Origin: Sporothrix humicola | Lineage: Eukaryota; Ascomycota; Sordariomycetes; Ophiostomatales; Ophiostomataceae | NCBI GenBank assembly: GCA_021396245.1 | Contig: WNYE01000104.1 | Span: 1 to 64,000, forward strand | DNA length: 64,000 nt | Direction of reading: 5' to 3' | Part shown: in pieces, positions 1 to 10,013 of the stretch | Numbering within the stretch: position 1 is the stretch's first letter | How the letters are laid out: the number at the start of each line of letters is the position of its first letter | Position numbers and translations under genes: made by a program | The notes under the pieces: generated by a model | Seen by the model: the letters and a program-made list of their open reading frames with translations, nothing else | What the model was told of the DNA's origin: nothing | The model's database searches: none

Positions 1-77
<77 letters not shown>

Positions 78-108
78 CTTCACCCCCCCCCCCCCCCCCC
101 CCCCCCCC
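1..108. repeat. poly(T) and poly(C) homopolymer runs
   Basis: The window opens with about 72 consecutive T and, a few bases on, about 25 consecutive C. The C run is followed by a pyrimidine stretch and CAG at 115-117, so the whole stretch could be the 3' part of an intron of the transporter gene that follows. Runs of this length are prone to length error in assembly, so their exact size should not be trusted. Confidence 0.8.
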
Positions 109-324
109 TCTTCGCAGTTTATTCAGGTTCGTTGGTCTCACATGTGTATGCCCTGGAAAGGACTGGGGCCTGTGCCGCACGCGTTTTCAGTAGGAACGTG
201 CCAACAGAAAGAAGAAGCAAGGAGAACCTTTGGATATAGCCTCTGCTTCTGGGCCCCTACTGCATGGTCTTGAAACCGTTGCTTCATGTCTCGATACTAA
301 CGTGTTTCTTTCTCTTTTTGGTAG

Positions 325-1524
325 GGCTTACATGTTCTTGTTGGCGCTAAGTATCTGAACACGATGACTGCCTCGGACAATAACATTGCCTGCCGCACTG
401 TCAGCTTCAGCGTTGTCATGCTTATCATTTCGTGGGTGTGCTCGCTTCCTCGCACATTTAGTATGCTGTCGAAACTTGGCACCGCGTCTGCATTTTTCAC
501 GTTTGTCTCTGTGCTCCTGGCCACGATTTTCGCGGGTATTCAAGCCCATCCTGCTGGCTACGACCCGCGCTCATCCTATACGGCAGCCGACGGTACTCCT
601 GCTGTTGGTGGTAATCCGATCGTTACCGCGATACCGGTTTCTGGCACGACGTTTGTTGCTGCACTCAATGCATTTATGAACATCAGCTATACGTTTATCG
701 GACAGATCACTCTCCCCAGCTTTATTGCTGAGATGAAAGACCCGCGCGAGTTTCCCAAGGCTCTGTGGGCCTGTACTATCGCCGAAATTGTTTTGTTCAG
801 CATTGTTGGAGCAGTCATCTATGCTTACGTTGGAAACCAGTATATGACCGCCCCGGCCTTTGGGTCACTGGAACCTCTCTACAAGAAGGTGTCGTTTTCA
901 TTCATGATTCCCACGCTTATCTTCCTTGGAGTTCTGTACGCGTCTGTTTCTGCTCGCTTCATTTTCTTCCGCCTTTTCGACAACAGTCGCCACAAGAACG
1001 AGCACACTGTTGTGGGATGGGGTGTGTGGACCGGTATTCTTCGTACGTGCCTCTACACTTTTCTGTTTGTACGAGCTATTTATCGTTACATGTGCAAAGA
1101 GCTAACCCGATAGTTATCACTTGGATTCTTGCGTTCATCATCGCCGAAGTTATTCCCTTTTTCTCGGACCGTACGTTATTTCCAACACCGATTGCCTTTT
1201 TGGCCACCCCAACTTTTATTATGGTGCATCAAACTAACTTTTATTTCAGTCCTTTCCCTTATGTCCTCACTGTTTGACAGTTTCTTTGGATTTATCTTTT
1301 GGGGCGTTGCTTACTTTCGTATGCGTAAAGTCGATGGGGGTCTTGAGCTCGTCAAGCAAGGCAATGTTCGTGCTGTCTTGATGGCACTCCTCAACGTGGC
1401 CATCATTCTTATTGGCCTTTTCTTCCTCACCGCTGGCACATATGCCAGTGTTCAGAGCATTGTTGATGCCTTCAATTCTGGCCAGGTTGGTGGTGTCTTT
1501 ACTTGTGCTAGCAACGGGTTGTAA
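325..1524 (+). CDS. Amino-acid transporter (Aa_trans, Mtr-like), 5' truncated
   Basis: This is the C-terminal 349 residues of a multi-pass amino-acid permease of the AAAP (Aa_trans) family, the fungal neutral-amino-acid Mtr type, acting at the plasma or vacuolar membrane. Exons are 325-1042, 1114-1170 and 1250-1524; donors are GTACGT at both introns and phases agree. Visible helices include those around VMLIISWVCS, FFTFVSVLLATIF, FIIAEVIPFF and a final helix with LLNVAIILIGLFFLTAGTYA. The segment GLHVLVGAKYLNTMT just after the 325 acceptor fits the family helix that precedes a conserved Asn-Thr. A 9-nt candidate microexon (118-126, coding FIQ) lies upstream in the right phase, but earlier exons are outside the window or unresolved. 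Substrate cannot be told from sequence. Family call is firm; the 5' end is not. Confidence 0.82.
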
Positions 1525-2182
1525 AAGGAAGACTGAGACTATGCGTCTCTTGTGTGGCTTGCTTCATTGCCGAGAGAAAAAGCACTCCTGGGAAGACTAA
1601 CGGTTTGGCCAGCGAGTGGTGTTGATTCTCGTTTTTTTTTCCCCCCGATGTCTTGGTTTCTTCTTTTCTTCTTATTGCATGTTTTGTTCTTGGAATATTA
1701 GGGTGTGTGTGTGTGTGCTGTGTCGGGTGATGCTGCATATTGATTTGTCTTTTTTCTTTTTCGGAAACCCAATACCCCCTATGTTTGCATCAGAAGGATG
1801 CTAGAAGAGGTTACAATTCTATCTTAGATATTACTGGATCCGATGATGTCGAGCCAGGCTTTAACGAGAGAGAAATACAAAAAGGGCAAGCTTAGGCGTG
1901 TGTTGATCTGTTGTGAGGCTGAAAATATCATGCTTTTCAATACCGTGGCGGTCTACTAGATCCTCCCACAACAGGCCTTGAAAAAGACGGCATCGTGGGC
2001 CACATTGCCCGATCCACCTGGACTTATGAGCCCGTATATGTCTTTTATTATCGCACACAGCCCGGCATGCTATATACACGATATTCCGCTTCGGTGTGAC
2101 TGGCAGTTATTTGCTGATTTGACTGTATGGAATGGCCCATCTACTATTGGCCAGACCTTTGATTGTTGTCCTCAGACTGCTC
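1525..2182. other. Intergenic, 3' region of the transporter
   Basis: Tail-to-tail space between the transporter (+) and the J-like gene (-). It holds T-rich and TG-rich low-complexity sequence (about 1631-1720). I see no supportable gene. Confidence 0.6.
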
Positions 2183-2845
2183 TCATTCAGGAAACCTTTT
2201 CCGGGCACCGCCCTCCCGACCCTCACATCTTTCTTTCTCTCCCGCCCACTCTCTAATGTTCTTTTCCGCCCCCCGTGTCCTTCTTCCCTCTGCGCCCATC
2301 TTCGGTTCGTTGACAAAGTTTGCGGGTCCCGTGTTTCCCAAGTTTTCCAAGTTTTCAATGTTGGTATCAGCGCCTGTGTAAATGCCTCCTGATAAATCAC
2401 TGGACGGCCTAGTCGAGGTCATGGCAGCTGGAAGTGTGGTTTCAACCTGTGCCACTGTTAACTGATTTTGTGGTTCTCGCATTTTACGGAGCTGAAGTTC
2501 TTCTAGCCTTCGGCATTCATTTCGGTAGCTGAACCAGAGTCGTCTCGAATTCCAGCACGGGGCGTGGAAGTAGGACGCATTGCAGGCGTTACGATCGACC
2601 GGGCTGCTGAGACAGCAATATGCCTCTTTGACCTGTTTTTAGTGAGTATCAGTGAACGGATATGGCCCATGAAATTACTCGAACGATAACAAGACATCTC
2701 AGACCAGATGTTCACGATGTGAATCTCTTCGAGCGTTGTTCAAGTTGTCGTAGAAGGCCTTCAAAATTACCTGAGGGCTGGCATGGTGGTCAACATTAAG
2801 AACAGCATAAAGGTCCGGAAGCATGTCGCCGCCACCGTGCTCCAT
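2183..2845 (-). CDS. Small J-like domain protein lacking HPD
   Basis: A two-exon model on the minus strand: exon 1 2845..2705, intron 2704..2633 (72 nt, donor GTCTGA, acceptor AACAG), exon 2 2632..2183, giving 196 residues. Exon 1 starts MEHGGGDMLPDLYAVLNVD and continues with HASPQVILKAFYDNL, which match helices I and II of a DnaJ J-domain. Exon 2 opens VKEAYCCLSSPVDRN, the helix III region, then NASYF and a WFSYRNECRRLEELQLRK basic helix as seen after J-domains in small fungal J-proteins. The loop that should carry the Hsp70-activating His-Pro-Asp reads NNARRDSHREH and has no HPD. The C-terminal 90 residues are low complexity and charged. An in-frame stop lies upstream of the chosen ATG. The donor is weak, so the splice is an inference; a decaying J-protein gene is an alternative. 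Confidence 0.6.
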
Positions 2846-3593
2846 ATTGGGAAACTTTCGAATATGTGATCCAATCTTGGTGACTAAAGTGGCTGCCTTG
2901 CTTCAAGAGAAGGCCGAGTGATTTCCAAATAGTCTGTATTTATACAAAGTATATAAATGGCCATGCTCGTTTGTTGACGAGCAGTGAAGTTTGCCCGGGT
3001 TATTTAGATTGTTTTTGTGCCCTGCAAACATTCTGCCTGGGGTTGAAAGGGAGCCAAGATATCGGTCACCGTCACCACGAGGATACATGTTAGTGATGGT
3101 GTTTTGTTTACAAGATATCAGCACTAATAATGAGTTATGTATGCGGAAATTCAAACGGATCATGCATCGCTATCACTAGGAGGCCAATTAAGAGAAACGA
3201 ATTTATTAACAAATAAGTAAAGAAACGGAGTGGTAAAGGAGTGGTAAGAAACAAAACTGGAAAACCGGATATGAAAATGATAGCTTGCGTCGACAAAAGC
3301 ATAAAAAATTCGGGCACGACAATGAATGCAATTGCTATTTTAACCAATTCGTCTCTGTCCAGTTGTCATTTGCCCGAGAGGAGTATCCGGGTTGGCAGGA
3401 TGAGCCGCATGTTTCACAGCTACCTTAGCAGTTCTCTGCTCCTGAAACACATGCGAAAAAAAACCGTGTCTCATTTATTTGACCGGTCCAGTTTTCCCAG
3501 CAAACCAAAACACATCCATCCGGTAAGGGTCGGCAAACAAGAGTAAAAACAAGGATAGTTGAGCAACATGGTAGCCATAGCCGTTGACATCAT
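2846..3593. other. Intergenic, nothing recognised
   Basis: This is the promoter side of the J-like gene and the 3' side of the GH72 gene. Only short, unconvincing open frames occur. No RNA gene or repeat was seen. Confidence 0.55.
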
Positions 3594-5167
3594 CTACAAC
3601 AGGACCATGCCTGCGCCAGTGGCCATGGCCACCAAAACATAAAGACCGATAGACAGATCGCCCAAGGTAAGCATATTACGCATGGCTGTGGGTGCGGCAT
3701 TCTTGCTGGTGCTGCTCGAGCCGCCCGAAGTCGATGAGCCCGCAGTAGCGGTGGCGGCGAAGCTGTTTGAGGCGCTGGCAGAGGAGAGCAAGGCCGAGCA
3801 CGACGAGGCAGCGGCAGCCGCCTTGACAACTTGAGCCTGGCCGTTCCAGTCGCATGCCGTGGATGCCGAGTTCTGGTTTTTGTAGTAAGCATCAAGAGCG
3901 TAGCCGAGCTGTTCAGTAGCATCGCACATGACATAGGCACCGTAGACACCAGTGCTAGTGTTCGCTGTGATGCCTGCGCAAGCGCTGGAGTCAGCGCCAC
4001 AAATGCTGCCGAACAGGGCGCCAAACGAGCTCGAGTTAAGGCTGTCAGAAGGCACGCAAGTCAGGGACTTGTACATGCACTCGCAGGTCGCATTGTTGGG
4101 AGTGGGTGGCAGGGTGTCAGAGGCGGCCCAGTTGGCACCGACAGCCGGGCAGGCGGCCGGCTTGTTTGTCGGAGTGTAAGCGCTCATGGCCGTCGAGCTG
4201 GGATCCACCTTGGCAATAACGGTGGCGAGCGTGTCGAAATCGGCCATGGTCGAAGCCTTATTGTTAGAAATGCTGACAAGGCCATAGTCATTGGCCTCCT
4301 GGAAGTACATGTAGACGATGCCGCCCGCAATGACATCGGTCATGTCGCTTGAGTAGAGAGCAGTGGTTTCCTGCCAGATACGGCCCTTAGCACCATCAGG
4401 CTCGTTACACCCGTACTCAGCGAAAAAGACGGGCACAGAATAGTTTTTGAAGAAGTCAACGACATCTGAGTAGCCCGAGCCGGTGAAAGTGTTGTTGCCG
4501 CACCATTCGTAGATGTTGTAGCCCCAGTAATCAATTGCATGATCCTGGTCGCCACAGTTGAAGTAATGGGCCATGTTGTCGCGAATATCGTCGTCGTCGT
4601 TGGCCGCATAGCCGACGCCCATCCAGCGGGAGGCGGTAGAGTTGATGTAGGCCTTGACGTCGCGAACAGCGGCCTTTACATAAGCAGAGGCATCAGTGTT
4701 GGTCTTGTTGTTGGTGACTTCGTTGCCAGCAAAGAAGCCGATGACGTTGTCGTACTGGCCCATCTCGTCGACCACAGCCTTATAGCGCGTGAAAAGTGCG
4801 GTGTCCCAAGTTGGGGAGTCACGGTTGATGGACATGTCGGGCTCACTGAGATCGGAGATGACGTAAATGCCGGCCTCCTGCAGAAGCTTCATGCACGCAG
4901 AGTGGTCAGCCGTGGGGTCAATGGCATAGGTGCGAATGACGTTGGTCTGGAGCTTCTGCAGAAGTGGAACGTCGCGTTCACAGAGGGTCGAGTCAGACAG
5001 AGGGTCAATGTAGGTGCTGCCTGTGGTGGTGCCGGCGGCACCGGTGTCTTGCTGGTACGCGACACCCTTGATAAAGAACTGGGTTCCGTTCTTGTAGAAG
5101 AACTTGGTACCCTATCAATATATTAGTATTGGACTACAAAAGGAAAGGGAGTGGTAGGAACCATATT

Positions 5168-5260
<93 letters not shown>

Positions 5261-5393
5261 GCATTATCGTGACTTTTGGGCTAACCTTCATGACAATGGG
5301 TTCAACGGTAGTAGTAGACGACGCTTTCGACGACGCGGCGACGGCGCCTCCCACCATGAGGAGGGAGGTAAGGAGAGAGGACTTGAAGCCCAT
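3594..5393 (-). CDS. GPI-anchored 1,3-beta-glucanosyltransferase (GH72 + X8/CBM43)
   Basis: Cell-wall transglycosidase of the Gas/Gel/Phr family, which cuts and re-joins beta-1,3-glucan chains outside the plasma membrane. Exon 1 5393..5286 encodes a signal peptide (MGFKSSLLTSLLMVGGAVAA); intron 5285..5112 (174 nt) holds a long CT/GT microsatellite; exon 2 5111..3594; total 541 residues. Exon 2 opens with the family segment GTKFFYKNGTQFFIKGVAYQ. The acid/base Glu is in FFAGNEV (about residue 167) and the nucleophile Glu in FFAEYGCN (about 268). A Cys-rich X8 module follows (CECMYKSLTC ... CDATEQLGYALD), then a Ser/Ala-rich linker and a hydrophobic C-terminus typical of GPI attachment. The X8 module places it with the Gas1/Gel4 subgroup rather than the short Gel1 type. 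The long pyrimidine-rich leader upstream is probably 5' UTR. Confidence 0.93.
5169..5255. repeat. Compound (CT)n(GT)n microsatellite inside an intron
   Basis: About 23 CT units run directly into about 18 GT units, inside the single intron of the GH72 gene. On the coding (minus) strand this is (AC)n(AG)n, placed between the donor and the branch region. Length probably varies between strains. Confidence 0.9.
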
Positions 5394-7199
5394 GGTAGCC
5401 GTTGGCAAGAAACTGCTGATACAGCGGTGGCGTGTATGAAAGACAGAAGTCGTGGAAACGAAACAACACGGCGGTATAGTGATACGTCTCGAGGTGTGTT
5501 AAAGTGGTAAGAAAATGATTGTAGCGAGTGTACGAAATGGCGAAGATGGGATAAACGAGAGGAATGAACGAAAAAGAAAGAGAGCGACAGAGAAGAAAGG
5601 GGGTTTCAGTAAAAAAGAAAGAGAACAATTGAGCCTCCAAACTTCCTCGACTCCTGCACAGAGTCCGAATCAGCTGAATGGAGGAGATAAAGAAAGAAAA
5701 AATGAATGACGAATGAAGTCCGAAGAGATCGAAGAAAATGAGAGCGAGACGAGAAAAGGGGAGAGAAGGATAATAAACGACGCTTCTGATCAAAAATGGT
5801 TGAAGCAAGGAAACAAAGCCAAGAGAAACCGCGAAAAGGAGATGGGCAGGATGCACGCGTCGAGCGAGGGAGCCAGGGGAAAAGGAAGGCGGATTGGATC
5901 TCTGGGCACTCAAGCTTGGAAAGAACGGCTTCCAGGGGAGATTTGATGCGAGGCGCAGCATTATCCCTGGTGGTGGAGGGGGTGTGGATCTGTTTTCCCG
6001 CACGGTGGGAGTGGAAACACAGTAATGTCACCAGCGCTGGCCGTTGGATGTCGCGAGGGTGCTTTTGTGTGGCCTTTGGTACGGGCACTACCTGAGTGCG
6101 CACTAGCACGCCGTCCAAAGTCAGGAACCGCACTGTACTTCCAGCCAACTACGTGTTGAGTGGGCCAGACACAAAATCGGAGTGGAAAAACGGTGAAGAA
6201 CAAATCTCAAAATCCACCCAGAAGATGGATTGTGAGTATCTCGTTTGAAAGATGTTCATGTTCATCATGGAAGAAAAAAAAAGAAGAAAAAAAAAACGAA
6301 TAAATACGGTCCAATATGGCAGATGCTGTCAAAGCCCACAAGTACTCAACTTTCTTCGCTATCTACCCGAGCTGCCGTGTACTTACATACCTCCAATGAC
6401 ATTCCTCAATCAATCATGCTTTGCCATTACCTGACTACCTGACTACATCGACGTTTGGAATAAAAATATCCCTGGAAAAGCAGCACAGTGCGCCAGTAGA
6501 GATCCCCTTGTACCACTTGTGTTTCGCGGCTGTCCTTTTGTAGGCTGTTTGTTACTGCATTTGTGGTCAGAACAGATTACGCCGCCTTCAAGTGGCAGGC
6601 TGCAATGACCAGTCGTGGCATAAACGAGGAGGGAACGAAAGAACAGTGTCGAGAGTGTGAAGCCTCTCCGATGTCCTGGGCGCCAGGATATTGGGTGGGC
6701 CTCTGCATTCCACAGAAAAAAAGGGGGCGAGGGGGTCCGAGAAGAAGGAGGAGGGGCTCCACCCAACGGTGCCAAGGGAATACGAATTCTCTGTGCACGT
6801 GAGCCAGGTGGTGTGTTTGTTTGTAAAATACATCGTGCTCCGTACGCCGTATTGTGAACGCGCTTGTTGTAATACTCCATATCTTTCGATGTCCTATTTG
6901 AATTTCGCGGTGGATGAAAAGAAAAAGGAGGGGGAAAGGGGGACAGGGCTTCTGTTTCCTCTGGCACTCAGTGTCTGTCAGTGTGGATTATTAGTAATAT
7001 TCCATATTAATGAAATTAATATTTGCTTGTCCCTCTTCTATTCCAGCTGTCCAGCCGTCCAGCCGTCCAGCTGAGCCAGTAATCTATTTTTACAATTACG
7101 ATTTTGCGTCTTCTTGGCAGCTGTTTTTCATGATTTTCCTACAACGCATGCCAATACTGCACGACGCATGTGGTGTTTTCTCAGTTGATACTGGCACGA

Positions 7200-7202
<3 letters not shown>

Positions 7203-7236
<34 letters not shown>
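7203..7236. repeat. poly(T) run
   Basis: About 34 consecutive T in intergenic DNA. No target-site duplication or retroelement body was seen next to it, so a retroposed poly(A) tail is not supported. Confidence 0.85.
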
Positions 7237-7237
<1 letters not shown>

Positions 7238-8410
7238 GGTATCTGGGATTCTAGTTTCCGGCGTACGCAGTATGTTTCCTAGGTTTCTGTGATGAAAACG
7301 CTGATCATCATTCCCACGATCCGCGATGCTCTTTTGGATCGATTGGTACCCTGTTTGTACGTCGGACACAGTAGCCCACTGACAGCCACGCTGCATTGCT
7401 CACCAGACTTCACGGGCCTTGTCTCCTGTGCATTAGAAACAAGTAACAAGTTCTTCTTGCACTGCATTACGCTTGCGATACTTGAAAATAAAATTGCCAA
7501 ATTCGCTCTAAGAATGCCTCCAGTTTTGTTTGCCTTGTCTCACCTTTGCCCAGCAAATGCCCAGTGCTTGCCAAGGAGACAAGAAAGTTGGTGGCCCATC
7601 CCAGAAACGAAGGCAAATCTATTGGGTGCTCGGCAGCATCGTGACCAAGAAAAAAGGGGAAAGGAAAATAAAGGAGGTGTCGCTTGGTTTGGCGTATCTA
7701 CTACTCAGTATGTCGTACACATTTTGCATTTCACCACTCGTTGAGTCGTTATACATACTTCGTACTCGTCTCCGTACATACAGACTTTGAGAGGTTTTTG
7801 ATACAATGTAGAGAATAAAAAGAGCCCTATGACGTAAGCTATTCAATCCGCTGGGCAATGAGCCTCGCAAGCATATGTTAGACCATTATATGGTTTTTTC
7901 CCCCTTCTTCTTTCATTCTTTTTTTTTCCTTTAGTGGAGGGACGCGTGTTGCAATGTGTGTTAACGTGTTACCAGTTCCCGTTTTTAAATCTCGCAACGA
8001 TTTGACGTATTACAACTATTTTGGGCATACCCAGTAATTATTAGATGCACCTTTACTTCTTCTTACCTTTTTATGTCGCCATCGAAGACCAAAGCCCAGC
8101 CACTTTCTCTTGCAATACTAGGACCCTCCAACATTATTTATTTAATAGGAGACACATTGATAGATGCTCTTAAAAACCACGCCAGATCCAATGTTTACGG
8201 AGTATTAATACTGAGTAGCTCGATATAAATACGACATGCACAGTCCCCAATTTAGTGGATTTAGATGTATTCTGCACAGCGCCTGCCCAAGAAATATGAC
8301 GCGCGTTCTCTCAAAAAGGGGGAAATGGCGATGTGCGTCCAAGTTGAATCCCACTGTATCCTGGCTTCCAACTGCCCGGACATTTACTGCTGAAATGCTC
8401 AAATGCTTGG

Positions 8411-8516
8411 ATGCCCAGATGCCCAGATGCCCAGATGCCCAGATGCCCAGATGCCCAGATGCCCAGATGCCCAGATGCCCAGATGCTCAGATGTTTAGAT
8501 GTTTAGATGTTTGGAT
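8411..8516. repeat. Octamer minisatellite, unit ATGCCCAG
   Basis: About nine near-perfect copies of ATGCCCAG run from 8411 to 8483 and decay into ATGCTCAG, ATGTTTAG and ATGTTTGG variants to about 8516. The array lies just beyond the stop codon of the His-rich gene on the minus strand, so it may fall in that gene's 3' UTR. An 8-bp unit does not preserve a reading frame, which argues against a coding repeat. Confidence 0.88.
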
Positions 8517-8601
8517 AGATACCCAGCCATTGCTCCCTATCCATCAGTTCTATTAATACTTTGTATCGCCAGCACCGGCTTCTCGGCAGCGCGCGTCGTT
8601 T

Positions 8602-9142
8602 TTATTTACTGTCTCGCCACCGTTCCTGACTATTGCGGACGGCGTCGCGCTGGTCGCTAGACTGTCTGCCTTGGTCCTGACTGGCCCTGGCCTGGTGTTG
8701 GTGGCCGTGTACGTGGCCGTGTTGGTCGCGGTGCTCGTATTCGTGCCTATGCAAATGCTCATGGTGGCTGTGGTTGTGGTCGTGATCGTGATGCCGATGA
8801 AGGGCACGCTCTACTTGATCGAGGCGGCGGTTGTGGTCATCGTGAGAGTGCCTATGTTCCCCGCCATGGGTGTGTTGGTCTTCCTGCCTTGTCTCCTCTT
8901 TTTGGTGGCGATGGCCGGTTTTTTTCTAGCCCAGTCAGTAATTCATGCGATCCCAGAACCCGCCTCTCCATCTCACCAGAACAAGCAAGTCAGAGCAAGC
9001 AGGTGTTTGCCCCGCTGGCTTTTGCTGTCGTCCACGACTCCACGTATCTTACCTTGGTGAACATGGCGCCCACGCCGCCCAGAACGGCGTCCCACAGCTC
9101 ATATGTCTCGCTCCAAATCGTTTGGAGAACGGCGCTGGCCAT
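8602..9142 (-). CDS. Small histidine-rich protein, possibly metal-binding
   Basis: Two exons: 9142..9053 and 8925..8602, with a 127-nt intron bounded by GTAAGA and GGGCTAG and splicing in phase 0; 137 residues. Exon 1 (MASAVLQTIWSETYELWDAV and LGGVGAMFTK) is amphipathic and compact. Exon 2 is extremely polar, with about 25 His in some 75 residues as HxH and HH pairs (for example RHHDHDHNHSHHEHLHRHE), then a Gln/Asp/Arg tail ending RWRDSK. There is no signal peptide or membrane segment. I do not recognise a named family. The His spacing resembles Zn, Ni or Cu buffer or storage loops, so metal binding is a reasonable inference but unproven. No in-frame ATG lies between the upstream stop and 9142, which supports this start. 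The reading frame stays open across codons that are non-coding in the other two minus frames. Confidence 0.68.
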
Positions 9143-10013
9143 TCTGGAAGAGCCGGGACACTGCGTGTGCAATTTCGACGCTGCGCGCGCATGCGCTGCT
9201 ACCCTGCGTTTCTGTATCTGCGCGTTTGTTCAGAATCCATTTAGATGCGGACGTCGGGCGTGGCCACCTTGACCGAATTCTTCGCGTTATGTTTGTTGCG
9301 GAGTCTTCAGCCTCGCGCCTGGAAACGACGCCACCATGCGATGTGCAAAGCATACTCAGTACAAACAGCATACGTTCCAGTCTTCAGTTTTGCCGCTCCT
9401 GCAGCCCCGCGGTCTTGGCATCGGCTCCTGGCGAGCCTTTTGGGCCCCAGGAGGCTTGGCACTTTAACCGTCCTAGGCGATATGCAGAGAGCCTCCTGAC
9501 AACATTTCGTCGTCTCTGATCCCCTGATCACACTGTCTACTGGGTGTCCTACTAAACATCTCACTGGATATCCCACCGAAATACCGCGTACGGAGTACTG
9601 TGTACACAGTACGGAGAACGAACCGAGACTTTGGCACGGAGCATGACACAATGAACGCTGAATATGATAGCAGAGTAAGTGATAAGCAATACCTTTCCTC
9701 GGATATCTTACGGCATTACACACTATGCGAAAGTAGATTGGCTGGTTTGCAAACGACTCAAATTAAAGAAAGCAAAAAAAAGAGGTCTAAAAGGAGTGTA
9801 AAGAAGGGGAAGTAGGAGAAGAAATAGAAAAGTGGTGGACATTTTGTTTGCTTGAACAGGAATGGAAAAGGTGCAGTATGACAAAGGGAAGATAATAAAA
9901 GAAGGAAAAGGGCCACTTATCAGAGAAGATGATCACCCCACACTTATCAGTGCTTTTCTCTCTTGCAATGCCGATACTGTGCATCGGCACTTTCATGTGG
10001 TATCGCTCACAAC
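9143..10013. other. Intergenic, nothing recognised
   Basis: Promoter side of the His-rich gene and 3' side of the Ser-rich gene. It holds one TACGGAGTA motif at 9589-9597 and a purine-rich stretch near 9770-9910. No gene is supported. Confidence 0.5.

Larger units (their letters stand above)
5394..8601. other. 3.2-kb intergenic region with polypurine leader and poly(T)
   Basis: From 5394 to about 5950 the minus strand is pyrimidine-rich and probably forms the promoter and 5' leader of the GH72 gene. Open frames there are low complexity and start at non-ATG codons. The rest holds an A-rich stretch near 6270-6300, a short CCAGCCGTCCAG repeat near 7045-7075, a poly(T) run at 7203-7236, and AT-rich sequence to 8230. 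I recognise no gene or tRNA. Confidence 0.55.

Noticed and set aside
1..108. Contig start as a telomere
   Set aside because: No TTAGGG-type repeats; only homopolymers.
5302..6148. Long minus-strand frames upstream of the GH72 gene
   Set aside because: Low-complexity Phe/Ser/Leu sequence from a pyrimidine-rich leader, beginning at non-ATG codons and overlapping the real first exon.
8411..8516. Octamer array as a CRISPR-like repeat
   Set aside because: Units are contiguous with no spacers; it is a simple minisatellite.
8671..9060. Plus-strand frame rich in Val that looks like a membrane protein
   Set aside because: It is the antisense shadow of the His-rich exon (His codons read as Val/Met in reverse).
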